Source of the DNA: Rhizobium jaguaris
GTDB taxonomy: Bacteria; Pseudomonadota; Alphaproteobacteria; Rhizobiales; Rhizobiaceae
Direction: 5' to 3'
NCBI RefSeq assembly: GCF_003627755.1
Contig: NZ_CP032694.1
Location: forward strand, 1,107,501-1,171,500
Length of the DNA: 64,000 bases
Part shown: positions 52,414 to 64,000 of the stretch, piece by piece
Numbering within the stretch: position 1 is the first letter of the stretch
Layout of the letters: every line of letters begins with the position of its first letter
Position numbers and translations under genes: made by a program
Notes under the pieces: generated by a model
The model's database searches: none
The model's input: the letters and a program-made list of their open reading frames with translations, nothing else
Told to the model about the DNA's origin: nothing

Positions 52414-53715
52414 ATGAAAAAACTTTTGATGGCCCTTTCTGCGGCCGTCTTGCTGTTGGGCGCACCAGTGGCGAGCTTTGCGGGCAGCGCCTATTTCATC
52501 ATGGATGCGAAGTCCGGCAAGGTCTTGGCTTCGGATAATGCCGATGATCTTAATCATCCCGCCTCGCTCACCAAGATGATGACGCTGTACCTGACCTTCG
52601 AGGCGATCCATCGCGGCAAGCTCAGTTGGAACAGCGCGATACCGGTGTCACGCAACGCCGCCGGCAAGCCTCCGACCAAGCTCGGTTTGAAGCCGGGCAG
52701 CACTCTCACCGTCCGGGATGCCGTCGACGGCATGATCATCAAGTCCGCCAACGATGCCGCCACCGCCATGGGCGAGGCGTTGGGCGGCAGCGAAAGCGGC
52801 TTTGCCCGCATCATGACGCAGAAGGCGCGCGAGCTCGGTATGCGCCGCACCGTCTTCACCAATCCCTCAGGCTTGCCGAGCATGGAGCAGGTGACGACCG
52901 CGCGCGACATGTCGACGCTCGCCGTTGCGCTCATCAACAACTACCCTCAGGAATATCGGCTGTTTTCACAATCGGGCTTCACCTATCGGGGCCGCCCTAT
53001 TCGTGGTCACAACAATCTGATGTATCGCTACGAGGGCATGGACGGCATCAAGACCGGCTACACCAATGCTTCCGGTTTCAACATCGTCAGCGCCGTGCGT
53101 CAGGGCAACCGCCGTGTCATCGGCGTAGTCATGGGCGGCGCGACTGCCCGCGGCCGCGACGCGTTCATGGCTTCGCTTCTCAATCGCTACGTGCCGAAAG
53201 CTACCTCCGCCGCCTCATCGCGCCTCGTGGCGAGTGTCGGCGGTGCAAAGCAGGTTGAAGTCGCTTCGGCGACGGATGATGTTGCGGTCGATGTCGATGC
53301 GCAAACCACGGCTACGGCGCACGCGGCCACGACGCGTAAACGCGCCGAGTTCACGCCCTCTCAAGCCCCGCTCGCTTATGCCGCCACGACGAATGTGACC
53401 GTGCCGGTGGATCGCCCGATGGCAATGGATGAAATCCAAAATGCTGGCAAACCGGTAACAGCCGGCGGCTGGCAGGTGCAGATCGCAGCCACCCCGACGG
53501 CACAGGCGGCCAAGGACCTGCTCTCCGACGCTCAGTCCAAGGCCGGTGGTGCGCTGGCCAATGCCTCGCCCTATACAGAGGCCGTCGGAAAAGGCCGCAG
53601 CACGGTCTATCGTGCCCGCTTCGTCGGCTTCGGCAGCCGCGATGACGCGAATTCCGCCTGTGCTGCGCTGAAGCGCAAGGATTTCAACTGCATGCTGTTG
53701 CCGAACAAGGGCTGA
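52414..53715 (+). CDS. D-alanyl-D-alanine carboxypeptidase with SPOR domain
   Basis: The 433-residue exported low-molecular-weight penicillin-binding protein trims the terminal D-Ala of peptidoglycan stem peptides. After a signal peptide (LLMALSAAVLLLGAPVASFA) the serine active site is SLTK near residue 53, the SxN motif is SAN, and the third motif is KTG in GIKTGYTNAS. A long alanine- and threonine-rich linker leads to a C-terminal SPOR domain (GGWQVQIAATPTAQAAKDLL) that binds denuded glycan at division sites. I took the ATG giving MKKLLMAL. Confidence 0.9.
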   Translation: MKKLLMALSAAVLLLGAPVASFAGSAYFIMDAKSGKVLASDNADDLNHPASLTKMMTLYLTFEAIHRGKLSWNSAIPVSRNAAGKPPTKLGLKPGSTLTVRDAVDGMIIKSANDAATAMGEALGGSESGFARIMTQKARELGMRRTVFTNPSGLPSMEQVTTARDMSTLAVALINNYPQEYRLFSQSGFTYRGRPIRGHNNLMYRYEGMDGIKTGYTNASGFNIVSAVRQGNRRVIGVVMGGATARGRDAFMASLLNRYVPKATSAASSRLVASVGGAKQVEVASATDDVAVDVDAQTTATAHAATTRKRAEFTPSQAPLAYAATTNVTVPVDRPMAMDEIQNAGKPVTAGGWQVQIAATPTAQAAKDLLSDAQSKAGGALANASPYTEAVGKGRSTVYRARFVGFGSRDDANSACAALKRKDFNCMLLPNKG

Positions 53716-53821
53716 GCGGAAGTCGAGATTTGGAATTATCGAGACGGCGGGGCGCAAGCTCTGCCGTCTCGACATTTCCGGGAGAATCGTTCACTGGTGT
53801 TTTGAGAACATACAGGGAACG

Positions 53822-54133
53822 ATGTCGATGCTCTCCGGCCTGATCCAACAATTCGAAAAAGCCTCCGCCACTTACGCCGCCGCCAATGGTTTGGAGCGCG
53901 ATGCCGACTGGTTTGTTCTGAAACTGCAGGAGGAGATGGGCGAGCTCACCCAGATTTGGAACAAGGCGACCGGGCGCGGAAGACGCAAGGGCATGACCGA
54001 TGAAGAGCTGGCAACGGCGCTGGCCGACGAGACCGCCGACGTGCTTGGCCATATCCTCCTCTTTGCCCATCGCAACGGCCTCGATCTTGCCGCGGCCGTC
54101 GAGCGGAAATGGCTATTCCGGCCGAGAGAATAG
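53822..54133 (+). CDS. MazG-like nucleotide pyrophosphohydrolase
   Basis: The 103-residue helical protein has the ExxE-x12-28-ExxD pattern of MazG-like enzymes: LQEEMGELTQIWNKA and ADETADVLGHILLF. Members hydrolyse non-canonical nucleoside triphosphates to monophosphates, with Mg2+ held by the four acidic residues. The length fits a single-domain form. It lies between the carboxypeptidase gene and the convergent tldD. Confidence 0.78.
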   Translation: MSMLSGLIQQFEKASATYAAANGLERDADWFVLKLQEEMGELTQIWNKATGRGRRKGMTDEELATALADETADVLGHILLFAHRNGLDLAAAVERKWLFRPRE

Positions 54134-54162
54134 GGGCAGCAACGGCTCGGTAGTCTGAGCCG

Positions 54163-55578
54163 CTACGCCTTTGTGCCGCCGACCGTCACCTGATCCATCC
54201 TCAGATGCGGCTGTCCGACGCCGACGGGCACCCATTGACCGCCTTTGCCGCAATTGCCGATGCCGGTGTCGAGCTTCATGTCGTTGCCGATCATCGTGAC
54301 GCGCTTCATCGCATCCGGGCCGTTGCCAATGAGCATGGCGCCCTTGATCGGTGCGCCGATCTTGCCGTCCTCGATCAGATAGGCCTCAGTGCAGCCGAAG
54401 ACGAATTTGCCGGAGGTGATGTCCACCTGGCCGCCGCCGAAGGAGACGGCATAGATGCCCTTCTTCACCGAGGCGATGATCTCTTCCGGCGTCTTGTCGC
54501 CGCCGAGCATATAGGTGTTGGTCATGCGCGGCATGGGCGTATGGGCATAGCCCTGGCGGCGGCCGTTGCCAGTTGCCTTCATGCCCATCAGGCGGGCATT
54601 CTGCCGATCCTGCATATAGCCGACCAGCTTGCCGTTTTCGATCAGCACATTGTATGCCGAAGGCGTGCCTTCGTCGTCGACGGTGATCGAAGCGCGGCGA
54701 TTTTCAATCGTGCCGTCGTCGACGACGGTAACGCCCGGTGCGGCGACCATCTGTCCCAACAGCCCGGCGAAAGCCGAGGTCTTTTTGCGGTTGAAATCAC
54801 CCTCCAGCCCGTGGCCTACCGCCTCATGCAGCATGACACCCGGCCAGCCAGAGCTGAGAACGACATCCATCGCGCCGGCCGGCGCATCGATCGCTTCGAG
54901 ATTGACCAGAGCCTGGCGCAAGGCTTCGTCGGCACCGCGGCGCCAATTTTCCTGCGTGATGAAATCGGCGAAGCCGATGCGGCCGCCTGTGCCGAACGAA
55001 CCGGATTCCTGTCGGTCGCCTTCGCCGACCATCACCGAGATATTGATGCGCGTCATCGGCCTGATGTCGCGAACGCGATGGCCGTCGGCCCGCAGGATAT
55101 CGACCACCTGCCAGCTTGCGGCGATGGAGGCCGTCACCTGACGCACTTTGCCGTCCTTGTCGCGCAGATAGCTGTCGATCTCCTGCAGCAGCTTTGCCTT
55201 GTCTTCGAAGCTCGGGCTGCCGATCGGATTCTCGTCGCTGTAAAGCACCTTGTTGGTGCGCTGAGGGGCGGCGGCGTAGGAACCTGCATAACCGCTGGTG
55301 ACGGCGCGCACCGCATCGGCGGCGCGCTTCAAGGCTGCTTCCGAGAGATCGCCCGCATGGGCATAACCGACCGCTTCGCCCGCGACGGCGCGCAGGCCAA
55401 AGCCTTGCTCGGTGTTGAAGCTACCGCCTTTCATTCGTCCGTTGTCGAAGGTCAGCGATTCCGCCTGGATATGTTCGACGAAAAGTTCGCCATCGTCGGC
55501 ACCGGTAAGCGCCCCGGCGACGATGCCGCGCAGCTTGGTTTCGTCGGTATCGAACAAGGTAAGGAGATCGGTATTCAT
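54163..55578 (-). CDS. tldD: TldD metalloprotease subunit
   Basis: The 471-residue protein is TldD, which with TldE/PmbA forms a protease that matures ribosomally made peptides and CcdA-type antitoxins. The zinc motif is HEAVGHGLEGD near residue 257, with the third ligand in the C-terminal GCTEAYL region. Other conserved segments are GSFNTEQGFGLRAV and GNGRRQGYAHTPMPRMTNT. Partner pmbA is not in the window. The ialB-like gene and the cytochrome oxidase genes follow to the right on either strand. Confidence 0.93.
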   Translation of the reverse strand: MNTDLLTLFDTDETKLRGIVAGALTGADDGELFVEHIQAESLTFDNGRMKGGSFNTEQGFGLRAVAGEAVGYAHAGDLSEAALKRAADAVRAVTSGYAGSYAAAPQRTNKVLYSDENPIGSPSFEDKAKLLQEIDSYLRDKDGKVRQVTASIAASWQVVDILRADGHRVRDIRPMTRINISVMVGEGDRQESGSFGTGGRIGFADFITQENWRRGADEALRQALVNLEAIDAPAGAMDVVLSSGWPGVMLHEAVGHGLEGDFNRKKTSAFAGLLGQMVAAPGVTVVDDGTIENRRASITVDDEGTPSAYNVLIENGKLVGYMQDRQNARLMGMKATGNGRRQGYAHTPMPRMTNTYMLGGDKTPEEIIASVKKGIYAVSFGGGQVDITSGKFVFGCTEAYLIEDGKIGAPIKGAMLIGNGPDAMKRVTMIGNDMKLDTGIGNCGKGGQWVPVGVGQPHLRMDQVTVGGTKA

Positions 55579-55641
55579 GATCAGGTGCTCCGTTCAGAGC
55601 CGATGTAGGTTTCGGATGACGAGAGAGCAAGCCCTGTCGCG

Positions 55642-56273
55642 TTACGGAAGCGCGTCGTAGCCCTCGGCAAAGCCTTTGAGATCGACTGGGATGCCGATGC
55701 CTTCCTCCGGCGACTGGAAGACGATGAAGGTGGCGGTCGCACCGCTACGCAGCGTTTTCAGCAGCTCGTCCTCAAGCACCACTTCGGCATAGCAGCCGTC
55801 CGAGAAACAGCGCACGAAATAGGCGCGGCCGATATCCTTGCCGTCGACGTTGAGGCCGAGGCCATTCGGCAGCAGCACGCCGAGCGGGGCCAGCACGCGA
55901 AGGATCTTCGACTTGCGATCGGCGGTCTTCAGCACGACGACCGAAAGGCCGACTTCCGGCCGGTCCTCGGCAATGACGTTTTGCATCAGCGCGCACTGTT
56001 CGGTCGATGCACCCGCCGGCTTGTCGCAGACGACGGACCATGCCCGTGGCTCGAACGCACCGTACCCGGCGGTTGTGGAACCTGGCTGGTTGGAAGCTGC
56101 TGGGTATGCGCGGGCGGTTGCTGGCCCGGCTGCTGCGGTGGCTGGGTTTGCAGCGGTTGGGCCTGCTGCGCCGGTTGTGTTTGCTGTGCCTGCTGCGCCA
56201 GGACGGGCGCTGCTGCCGCGGCAGCGATGCTGGCGGTGACAAACGAAAGCCGGGCGAGGGAACGAAAACCCAT
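55642..56273 (-). pseudogene. Invasion-associated locus B (IalB) family gene with an apparent single-base frameshift
   Basis: The protein begins with a signal peptide (RLSFVTASIAAAAAAPVLA) and a long Gln/Pro-rich linker in one frame, up to TVRSSHG. The conserved IalB domain continues in another frame with WSVVCDKPAGASTEQCALM, then SKILRVLAPLGVLLPNGL and ARCFSDGC-like FVRCFSDGCYAEVV. The join lies near 56041, where one base appears missing (HGx-W). Without the shift it would be an exported protein of about 210 residues. An internal ATG could give only the C-terminal 114 residues without signal peptide. Inactivation or a sequence error are both possible. Confidence 0.72.
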
Positions 56274-56611
56274 GGAAACCTCTAGATTCGAATCAGTGCC
56301 GCTATTGTTGAAGCCCAGGCCGGCAAATGAAAAGCCCCGGTTGCTGGATTCCAACCGACTGCGGCGGAAATACGACCTCTATCCTATTTTGCCCAGGCAA
56401 TGCGATGGACCATCATGCAATTTTTCGTATGATGATGAAATGCTTGCCATGTTTCGGCGAGCGGGGGGACTATACTTCGCGCAAAAATGCCGCACGGACA
56501 AATGTCGGGAGTTGTTGCGGAGTGCTCCAAACTGTGGTTTGAAGCGCAATGGATTGTAGGGATACTGCGTTTGAGATTGATCTGGGATCAAACGCTGGAG
56601 GGAGAGACATC

Positions 56612-59211
<2,600 letters not shown>

Positions 59212-59268
59212 CTTATTTCCGGACGCCGTAATAAGCGGCGTCCGGCTTAACTGACATTGGATGAGAGA

Positions 59269-60228
59269 ATGACGGTCATCGACAATCACGAAGTGCTCGC
59301 GAAGAAAGGCGAAACCGGCCTGTCGGAAGCGAGTGCGCGCGATTATTTCGAGCTTCTGAAACCGCGGGTCATGTCGCTGGTCGTCTTTACCGCCTTTGCC
59401 GGTCTGGTGCTGGCGCCCGGCCATATCAACCCGGTTCTCGGCGTGATCGCCATTCTCTGCATTGCAGTCGGCGCCGGCGCGTCCGGCGCGCTGAACATGT
59501 GGTATGACGCCGACATCGACGCGGTCATGAGCCGCACGGCACGCCGTCCGATCCCGGCAGGCCGCGTTAAGCCTTCCGAGGCGCTCGCCTTCGGCTTGGT
59601 ACTCTCGGGCTTCTCCGTAGTGATCCTCGGGCTTGCCGTGAACTGGCTTTCGGCCGCGATTCTCGCTTTTACTATCTTTTTCTATGCCGTTATCTACACG
59701 ATGTGGCTGAAGCGCTCGACGCCGCAGAATATCGTCATCGGCGGTGCCGCCGGCGCTTTCCCGCCGGTCATAGGCTGGGCCTGCGTCACCGGCAATGTGA
59801 CGATCGAAAGCGTCGTGCTCTTCTTGATCATCTTCCTGTGGACGCCTGCGCATTTCTGGGCGCTGGCGCTGTTCAAGATGCGCGACTACGAAGCCGTCGG
59901 CGTGCCAATGCTGCCGAACGTTGCGGGCGTGCCGGCTACCAAGAACCAGATCGTCGCCTATGCAGTGCTAACGGCGGTCGTCGGCGTCGTGCCGGCATTC
60001 ATGGGCTTGGCGAGCCTCGGCTATGGTATTGTCGCGGCCGCGCTCGGCGCGATCTTCATTTACTGTTCCATCGCCGTCTGGCGTATGCCGGACGGCGACG
60101 TGAAGATGATCCCGGCGAAGAAACTCTTCGCCTTCTCGATCTTCTATCTCTTCGCAATCTTTTCGGCACTGCTGATCGACCGGCTTGTTGCGGTGCTGAT
60201 ATCTAGCGGTGCGGGAGGCTGGCTGTGA
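59269..60228 (+). CDS. ctaB: Protoheme IX farnesyltransferase (heme O synthase)
   Basis: The 319-residue membrane enzyme attaches a farnesyl group to heme b to make heme O for cytochrome oxidase. It has many membrane helices and the prenyltransferase motifs [19 protein letters not shown] and the second Asp-containing loop [17 protein letters not shown] started at the ATG preceded by GGATGAGAG; a TTG four codons upstream is in frame. The next gene overlaps its stop. Confidence 0.94.
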   Translation: MTVIDNHEVLAKKGETGLSEASARDYFELLKPRVMSLVVFTAFAGLVLAPGHINPVLGVIAILCIAVGAGASGALNMWYDADIDAVMSRTARRPIPAGRVKPSEALAFGLVLSGFSVVILGLAVNWLSAAILAFTIFFYAVIYTMWLKRSTPQNIVIGGAAGAFPPVIGWACVTGNVTIESVVLFLIIFLWTPAHFWALALFKMRDYEAVGVPMLPNVAGVPATKNQIVAYAVLTAVVGVVPAFMGLASLGYGIVAAALGAIFIYCSIAVWRMPDGDVKMIPAKKLFAFSIFYLFAIFSALLIDRLVAVLISSGAGGWL

Positions 60229-60365
60229 TCGAAGTCGTAAAGCTCACAGAAGCGCAAAAGAAATCGCGGCGAGGGCGCAACATCGCGCTCGGCCTGGTGC
60301 TCGCCGGCCTGGTGATCCTGTTCTACGCGATCACCATCATCAAGGTCGGCACCGGACACGTTTGA
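60225..60365 (+). CDS. Small single-helix membrane protein in the cta operon (CoxF-like)
   Basis: The 46-residue protein begins with GTG overlapping the ctaB stop (GTGA). It has a basic cytoplasmic start ([12 protein letters not shown]) and one membrane helix ([20 protein letters not shown]), the layout of the small CoxF-like proteins found between ctaB and ctaG in alphaproteobacteria. A role in oxidase assembly is likely from position. Its stop is nine bases before the ctaG start. Confidence 0.8.
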   Translation: MIEVVKLTEAQKKSRRGRNIALGLVLAGLVILFYAITIIKVGTGHV

Positions 60366-60374
60366 GGAGGCGTG

Positions 60375-60986
60375 ATGGAGGAGGGGACAACAACCAAGGC
60401 AAGGACCGCCGGCCGCAACAACGGCCTGGTGGTTGCCATGTGCCTGAGCTTCGTGGTCGGCATGAGCGCCATGTGCGCCGCCGCCGTGCCGCTCTATCGC
60501 ATCTTCTGTGAGGTGACCGGCTTCAACGGCACAACGCAGCGCGTCGACCAGGTCTCCAGCGTTATTCTCGACAAGCCGGTGACCGTCTCCTTCGACACCA
60601 ATGTTGCGCCCGGCGTGCCCTGGGACTTCCAGTCGGAGCAGAAGTCGGTCACGATGAAGATCGGCGAGACGGTCCAGGTCAATTTTCTGGTCGAGAACAA
60701 GTCCGACCAGCCGACGCGCGGGCAGGCCATTTTCAACGTCACGCCGGTGGAAGCGGGCGCCTATTTCAATAAGGTGCAATGCTTCTGCTTCAACGAGACC
60801 GATCTGGCGCCGGGGGAAAAGCGCGAGATGCCGGTGGTTTTCTACGTCGATCCCGAGATCACTAAAGCGGAAGAGACCAAGACGATTACGGCGCTGACAC
60901 TATCCTATACCTTCTATCCGCGCGACGGCGCGAAGCCTGTGGCTTCCAACGACGGCGCAGCGAAGGTGGTGGAAAAGAAACTTTGA
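60375..60986 (+). CDS. ctaG: Cytochrome c oxidase assembly protein CtaG (Cox11 family)
   Basis: The 203-residue protein delivers copper to the CuB centre of subunit I. It has an N-terminal membrane anchor ([20 protein letters not shown]) with a following periplasmic beta domain. Signatures are [16 protein letters not shown] and the copper-binding CFCFNE in [15 protein letters not shown] three bases upstream is also possible as start. It is in operon with ctaB and ctaE. Confidence 0.95.
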   Translation: MEEGTTTKARTAGRNNGLVVAMCLSFVVGMSAMCAAAVPLYRIFCEVTGFNGTTQRVDQVSSVILDKPVTVSFDTNVAPGVPWDFQSEQKSVTMKIGETVQVNFLVENKSDQPTRGQAIFNVTPVEAGAYFNKVQCFCFNETDLAPGEKREMPVVFYVDPEITKAEETKTITALTLSYTFYPRDGAKPVASNDGAAKVVEKKL

Positions 60987-61047
60987 TGGAGACTGCTTTC
61001 GGCTAAGCCGCAAGCGATATGGGAAAAGTTATTCGGGGATTGCTGAC

Positions 61048-61926
61048 ATGGCAGAGGCGCATACGAAAAACCACGACTATCACATCATCAACCCCAGCCC
61101 GTGGCCGATCACAGCGGCCTTCGGAGCCTTCGTCATCACCTTTGGCGGCGTCTGCTTCATGCGCTACCTGAACGGTGGCACCGTGCATCTGTTCGGCCTG
61201 AACTGGGCACAGCCATGGCTGTTCTTCATCGGCTTGGCCGTAATCCTCTATGTCATGTACGGCTGGTGGTCGGACACGATAAAGGAGGCAAATGAGGGCG
61301 CGCATACCCGCGTCGTCTCGCTGCATCTGCGCTACGGCATGATCATGTTCATCGCCTCCGAGGTGATGTTCTTCGTTGCCTGGTTCTGGGCCTATTTCGA
61401 CGTCAGCCTTTTCCCGAACGAAGCGATCCAGGCCTCGCGAACGGCCTTCCTCGGCGGCCAGTTCCCGCCGAAGGGCATCGAAGTCCTCGATCCCTGGCAT
61501 TTGCCGATCTACAACACCATCATCCTGCTGCTTTCGGGCACGACGGTGACTTGGGCGCACCACGCTTTGCTGCACAATGACCGCAGGGGCCTGATTCAGG
61601 GGCTGATTCTGACCGTGCTGCTCGGTGCACTGTTCTCCAGTGTGCAGGCCTATGAATATGCGCATGCGCCCTTCGAATTCAGAAACACGATCTATGGCGC
61701 GACCTTCTTCATGGCCACCGGCTTCCATGGTTTCCACGTGCTGATCGGTACGATCTTCCTGCTGGTCTGCCTCATCCGCGCGATCCGCGGCGACTTCACG
61801 CCGAAGCAGCACTTCGGCTTCGAGGCGGCAGCCTGGTATTGGCACTTCGTCGACGTCGTCTGGCTGTTCCTGTTCTTCTGCATCTATATCTGGGGTAGCT
61901 GGGGCGCGCCGGTAGCGGCTGGCTGA
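61048..61926 (+). CDS. ctaE: Cytochrome c oxidase subunit III
   Basis: The 292-residue, seven-helix subunit stabilises subunit I. Typical features are HDYHIINPSPWPITAAFGAF at the N-terminus, MIMFIASEVMFFVAWFWAYF, and the C-terminal AAAWYWHFVDVVWLFLFFCIYIWGSW with WHFVDVVW as family signature. Length is usual. It is the last cta gene. A 230-base stretch without a recognisable gene follows. Confidence 0.95.
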   Translation: MAEAHTKNHDYHIINPSPWPITAAFGAFVITFGGVCFMRYLNGGTVHLFGLNWAQPWLFFIGLAVILYVMYGWWSDTIKEANEGAHTRVVSLHLRYGMIMFIASEVMFFVAWFWAYFDVSLFPNEAIQASRTAFLGGQFPPKGIEVLDPWHLPIYNTIILLLSGTTVTWAHHALLHNDRRGLIQGLILTVLLGALFSSVQAYEYAHAPFEFRNTIYGATFFMATGFHGFHVLIGTIFLLVCLIRAIRGDFTPKQHFGFEAAAWYWHFVDVVWLFLFFCIYIWGSWGAPVAAG

Positions 61927-62153
61927 ACAGAGGACGTCCCAGCAACCGGTCTTTGACCGATTGCGAGCTGCTTGCCGTTGCGAAAGCCGGGTCTGGCCTG
62001 GGGTTTTCGTGACGGCATTTTTGTTTGCCTATCTGGTGAATGTTGATCGCCGAGGCAAGAGTAGGAGCAAAGCGTTCGACCCGATCGCTACCATCGCGCC
62101 ACAAATGTCATTTTCGCCCTTCACAGCTCTTGGGCCTTATAAGGATCAATCAG

Positions 62154-62963
62154 GTGTCTATCTGGATCTGCAGAGCATGTGGTGCACACTCCGAGTCGCG
62201 TAGCGGCCCTCCACCGAAATGTTCCATTTGTGATGATGAACGACAGTTCGTTCCCGAGGGCGGGCAGGAATGGATCGCCCGGGAAACTCTTGCCTCCACG
62301 CATTCGAATGATTGGACCGAGCTGGAACCTAACTTGATTAGCATTGGCGTTTCTCCGGCCATCGGCATCGGTCAACGCGCGCTTTTGGTGCTATCTTCGC
62401 ACGGAAATGTTCTGTGGGATTGCGTCCCTGTTCTGGATCGGAAAACGCGAGATCGCATTTTGGAACTCGGTGGCATCAAGGCCATCTGCCTGTCTCATCC
62501 ACATTTTTATACTGGCATGGTGGAATGGAGCGAAGCCCTGGGCGGTGTACCGATCCTGCTACCCCAAGCCGATCTGGTATATGTCACACGCACCAGCGAA
62601 CATATTCGACCTTGGCTGGGAGATCGGTACGAGGTGCTGCCCGGGATCACCCTTCACCGGCTGGGTGGACACTTTGAGGGAAGCTGTGTTTTGGAATGGG
62701 AGGCAGGTGCAGAGCAGAATGGCGCGCTGCTCGTCGGGGACACGATTCAAGTGGTTCCGGCAAAAGGATGGGTTTCTTTCATGTATTCTTTCCCCAACCT
62801 AATACCGCTGCCAGCGCGAGAGGTTCGGCGTATTGCCAGCCGAGTTGCAGACATACGCTTTGATCGCATCTACGGCGCTTGGAAAGAGAAGGTCATATCG
62901 AGCAAGGCAAGGGAAAGTGTTGCCCGTTCAGCCGAACGCTACATACGGCGGCTCGAATCATAA
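62154..62963 (+). CDS. Metallo-beta-lactamase-fold protein with N-terminal zinc-ribbon-like motif
   Basis: The 269-residue protein begins with GTG after AAGGA. A CxxC-x-CxxC motif (CRACGAHSES and KCSICDDER) likely binds zinc or iron at the N-terminus, as in rubredoxin-like domains. The remainder has the fold of metallo-beta-lactamases: LSHPHFYTGMVEW in place of the usual HxHxDH, LGGHFEGSCVLEW for the next His, and LLVGDTIQVV with an Asp. The altered first motif (HPHFYTG) suggests a changed metal site. Substrate unknown. Starts further upstream are in frame but lack family character. Confidence 0.7.
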   Translation: MSIWICRACGAHSESRSGPPPKCSICDDERQFVPEGGQEWIARETLASTHSNDWTELEPNLISIGVSPAIGIGQRALLVLSSHGNVLWDCVPVLDRKTRDRILELGGIKAICLSHPHFYTGMVEWSEALGGVPILLPQADLVYVTRTSEHIRPWLGDRYEVLPGITLHRLGGHFEGSCVLEWEAGAEQNGALLVGDTIQVVPAKGWVSFMYSFPNLIPLPAREVRRIASRVADIRFDRIYGAWKEKVISSKARESVARSAERYIRRLES

Positions 62964-63053
62964 CCGTAGGATTACGCTGAAAAACTGGCAAATCATTCGT
63001 CCGCGCAATTCTGAACGACTACGAGTCGATGTGGCCGACTTCGAGGCCTTGCC

Positions 63054-63704
63054 TTAGTTGCCTGCCGCGAGCCGCTCGAACGCGGTCGGGTGAGGCACGC
63101 CGCGATCCATGAGCTGCCTGATCTCGTCCGCACAGGTTTGGGCGCTTTTGATCGAGGTATCGACTTCCAGATCGTAAATGCCGGGTCGATGCACCTGCGC
63201 CTGCCAGGCGAGTATCGGTGCGGGAATAGGGGCATCGGCTGAAACTGCGACGTAATCATTGCGCCTTTCGGCGCCTTCCGCCAAACGCCGCTGCATGATG
63301 GTCTCGATCGGGCAGTGCACGCCGACGAAAAGAACGGGCAGACCGGCCAGTTGCCGGGCGCAATCCGTCAGGATTCCAAGTGGCCTTGAATAGGCGTCGT
63401 GATGGCCGAATTCGGCGACGACATTGAGCCCAAGCCGGCTATGGGCCGCGATCGAGGCATAAAGCGCTGAATAGAACGTTGACACTAGCAGCTCAAGATC
63501 AGGCCGTTCGCCACCCGGCCGCATGCCGATCCCCGGCCGGTAGCGTTGCGGAGTGATGTGTCTCACATAGGCATCGACGCCGAGATTCATCCAAGGGCGG
63601 TCGAATGTTGCCTGGATAGCGTCGACAATGCTCGATTTGCCGGATCGCGGCGCACCGTTCAAAATGATGATCCGACCGGTCTTCGTGTCTGGGTGGTTGG
63701 CCAT
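63054..63704 (-). CDS. Chloramphenicol phosphotransferase-like P-loop protein
   Basis: The 216-residue protein has a P-loop in IIILNGAPRSGKSSIVDAIQ and PWMNLGVDAYVRH after it. This pattern is that of the chloramphenicol 3-O-phosphotransferase-like family. Members phosphorylate a small-molecule hydroxyl group; resistance to an antibiotic cannot be assumed. FVGVHCPIETIMQRR is the adenosine-side loop. It converges with the metallo-beta-lactamase-fold gene, with about 90 bases between the stops. Confidence 0.75.
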   Translation of the reverse strand: MANHPDTKTGRIIILNGAPRSGKSSIVDAIQATFDRPWMNLGVDAYVRHITPQRYRPGIGMRPGGERPDLELLVSTFYSALYASIAAHSRLGLNVVAEFGHHDAYSRPLGILTDCARQLAGLPVLFVGVHCPIETIMQRRLAEGAERRNDYVAVSADAPIPAPILAWQAQVHRPGIYDLEVDTSIKSAQTCADEIRQLMDRGVPHPTAFERLAAGN

Positions 63705-63734
63705 ACCCTCTTTCTATCCTCGCGATGGTGATTT

Positions 63735-63998
63735 TCAAGCGCAGCAATTTGACTGAAGCAATATCGCATCTTCCTCTGATCCCAGCGACACCGGTTGCAA
63801 AGAGCTGCAAAACATGGCTGCGACATCATGGTGCAGGAACGGGCCTCCTATTTCGACAGGGGCTCGGTCGGCATAATGCTTTTGGATTGGACGGGCGGCT
63901 GCATCGCGGTTACTGATGGTGATATAGACGAGAACTGAATACTCGTCGGGGAACGGCAATCGATCGAGATCAAACTTTGAGCCCAGAGCAAGACGGAA
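63735..63998 (-). CDS. Unknown protein, C-terminal part (runs off the window)
   Basis: A minus-strand frame enters from the right edge and ends here, giving about 87 residues that include FDLDRLPFPDEYSVLVYITI and KHYADRAPVEIGGPF. The N-terminal part is outside the window. I do not recognise a family. The open frame across the edge is the only strong evidence for it. Confidence 0.35.
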   Translation of the reverse strand, partial: FRLALGSKFDLDRLPFPDEYSVLVYITISNRDAAARPIQKHYADRAPVEIGGPFLHHDVAAMFCSSLQPVSLGSEEDAILLQSNCCA

Positions 63999-64000
63999 GC

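Noticed and set aside
61961..62203. An 80-codon plus-strand open frame after ctaE
   Set aside because: It overlaps the start of the metallo-beta-lactamase-fold gene, has no clear ribosome-binding site and shows no family character; it could be a remnant, but I cannot support it.

Overview
The window is chromosomal DNA of a Rhizobiaceae alphaproteobacterium (Rhizobium/Agrobacterium-like). This rests on the codon use and GC-rich coding, the cta (aa3 oxidase) gene order, a bioMNY biotin transporter, the histone deacetylase-xseB-dxs block, a RibBA with a degenerate RibA half, and typical rhizobial intergenic palindromes. No rRNA, tRNA or CRISPR array was seen.

Layout. 1-6.9 kb: the start of a ZntB/CorA-type transporter, a YkuD L,D-transpeptidase, an OmpA-type lipoprotein, an acyl-CoA dehydrogenase/enoyl-CoA hydratase pair, and two overlapping RNA methyltransferase genes (TrmA/RlmD type and tlyA). 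6.9-32.8 kb: an accessory-looking region. It holds a DUF4424 protein, two chemoreceptors, a quinone-reductase-like flavoprotein and a LysR regulator separated by a complete IS630-family element, and a large hydrocarbon-oxidation locus. 32.8-46.8 kb: housekeeping genes (dxs, pirin, xseB, histone deacetylase family, thioesterase, bioMNY, YcaQ-like, ribBA, aroC, DUF1344, histidine phosphatase, fabI, DnaJ-like). 47-56.3 kb: an ornithine cyclodeaminase homologue paired with an ammonia-lyase homologue that lacks its cofactor motif, pdxH, a D,D-carboxypeptidase, a MazG-like protein, tldD, and two genes with apparent single-base frameshifts. 56.6-61.9 kb: ctaC-ctaD-ctaB-small protein-ctaG-ctaE for cytochrome c oxidase. 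62-64 kb: a metallo-beta-lactamase-fold protein, a chloramphenicol-phosphotransferase-like kinase and one partial unknown gene.

The most notable system is the minus-strand operon at 26.3 to 18.3 kb. It encodes a soluble di-iron monooxygenase of the propane/phenol monooxygenase (Prm/Mim) type (large subunit, reductase, small subunit, coupling protein), followed by an amidohydrolase, a MIP18/DUF59-domain protein and a dedicated GroEL-like chaperonin. A near-consensus sigma-54 promoter precedes it. A second sigma-54 promoter precedes a zinc alcohol dehydrogenase gene, and two sigma-54 activator genes flank the locus. The expected reading is alkane or ketone/aromatic hydroxylation, followed by alcohol oxidation, induced through sigma-54. 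Between the monooxygenase promoter and the alcohol dehydrogenase lies a compact plus-strand set of four genes (helical protein, coiled-coil protein, beta-propeller protein, 58-residue protein) that I cannot assign. It is the best candidate here for something undescribed.

Gene starts were chosen from ribosome-binding sites and family length. Family assignments come from reading the translated sequence, with no database search.
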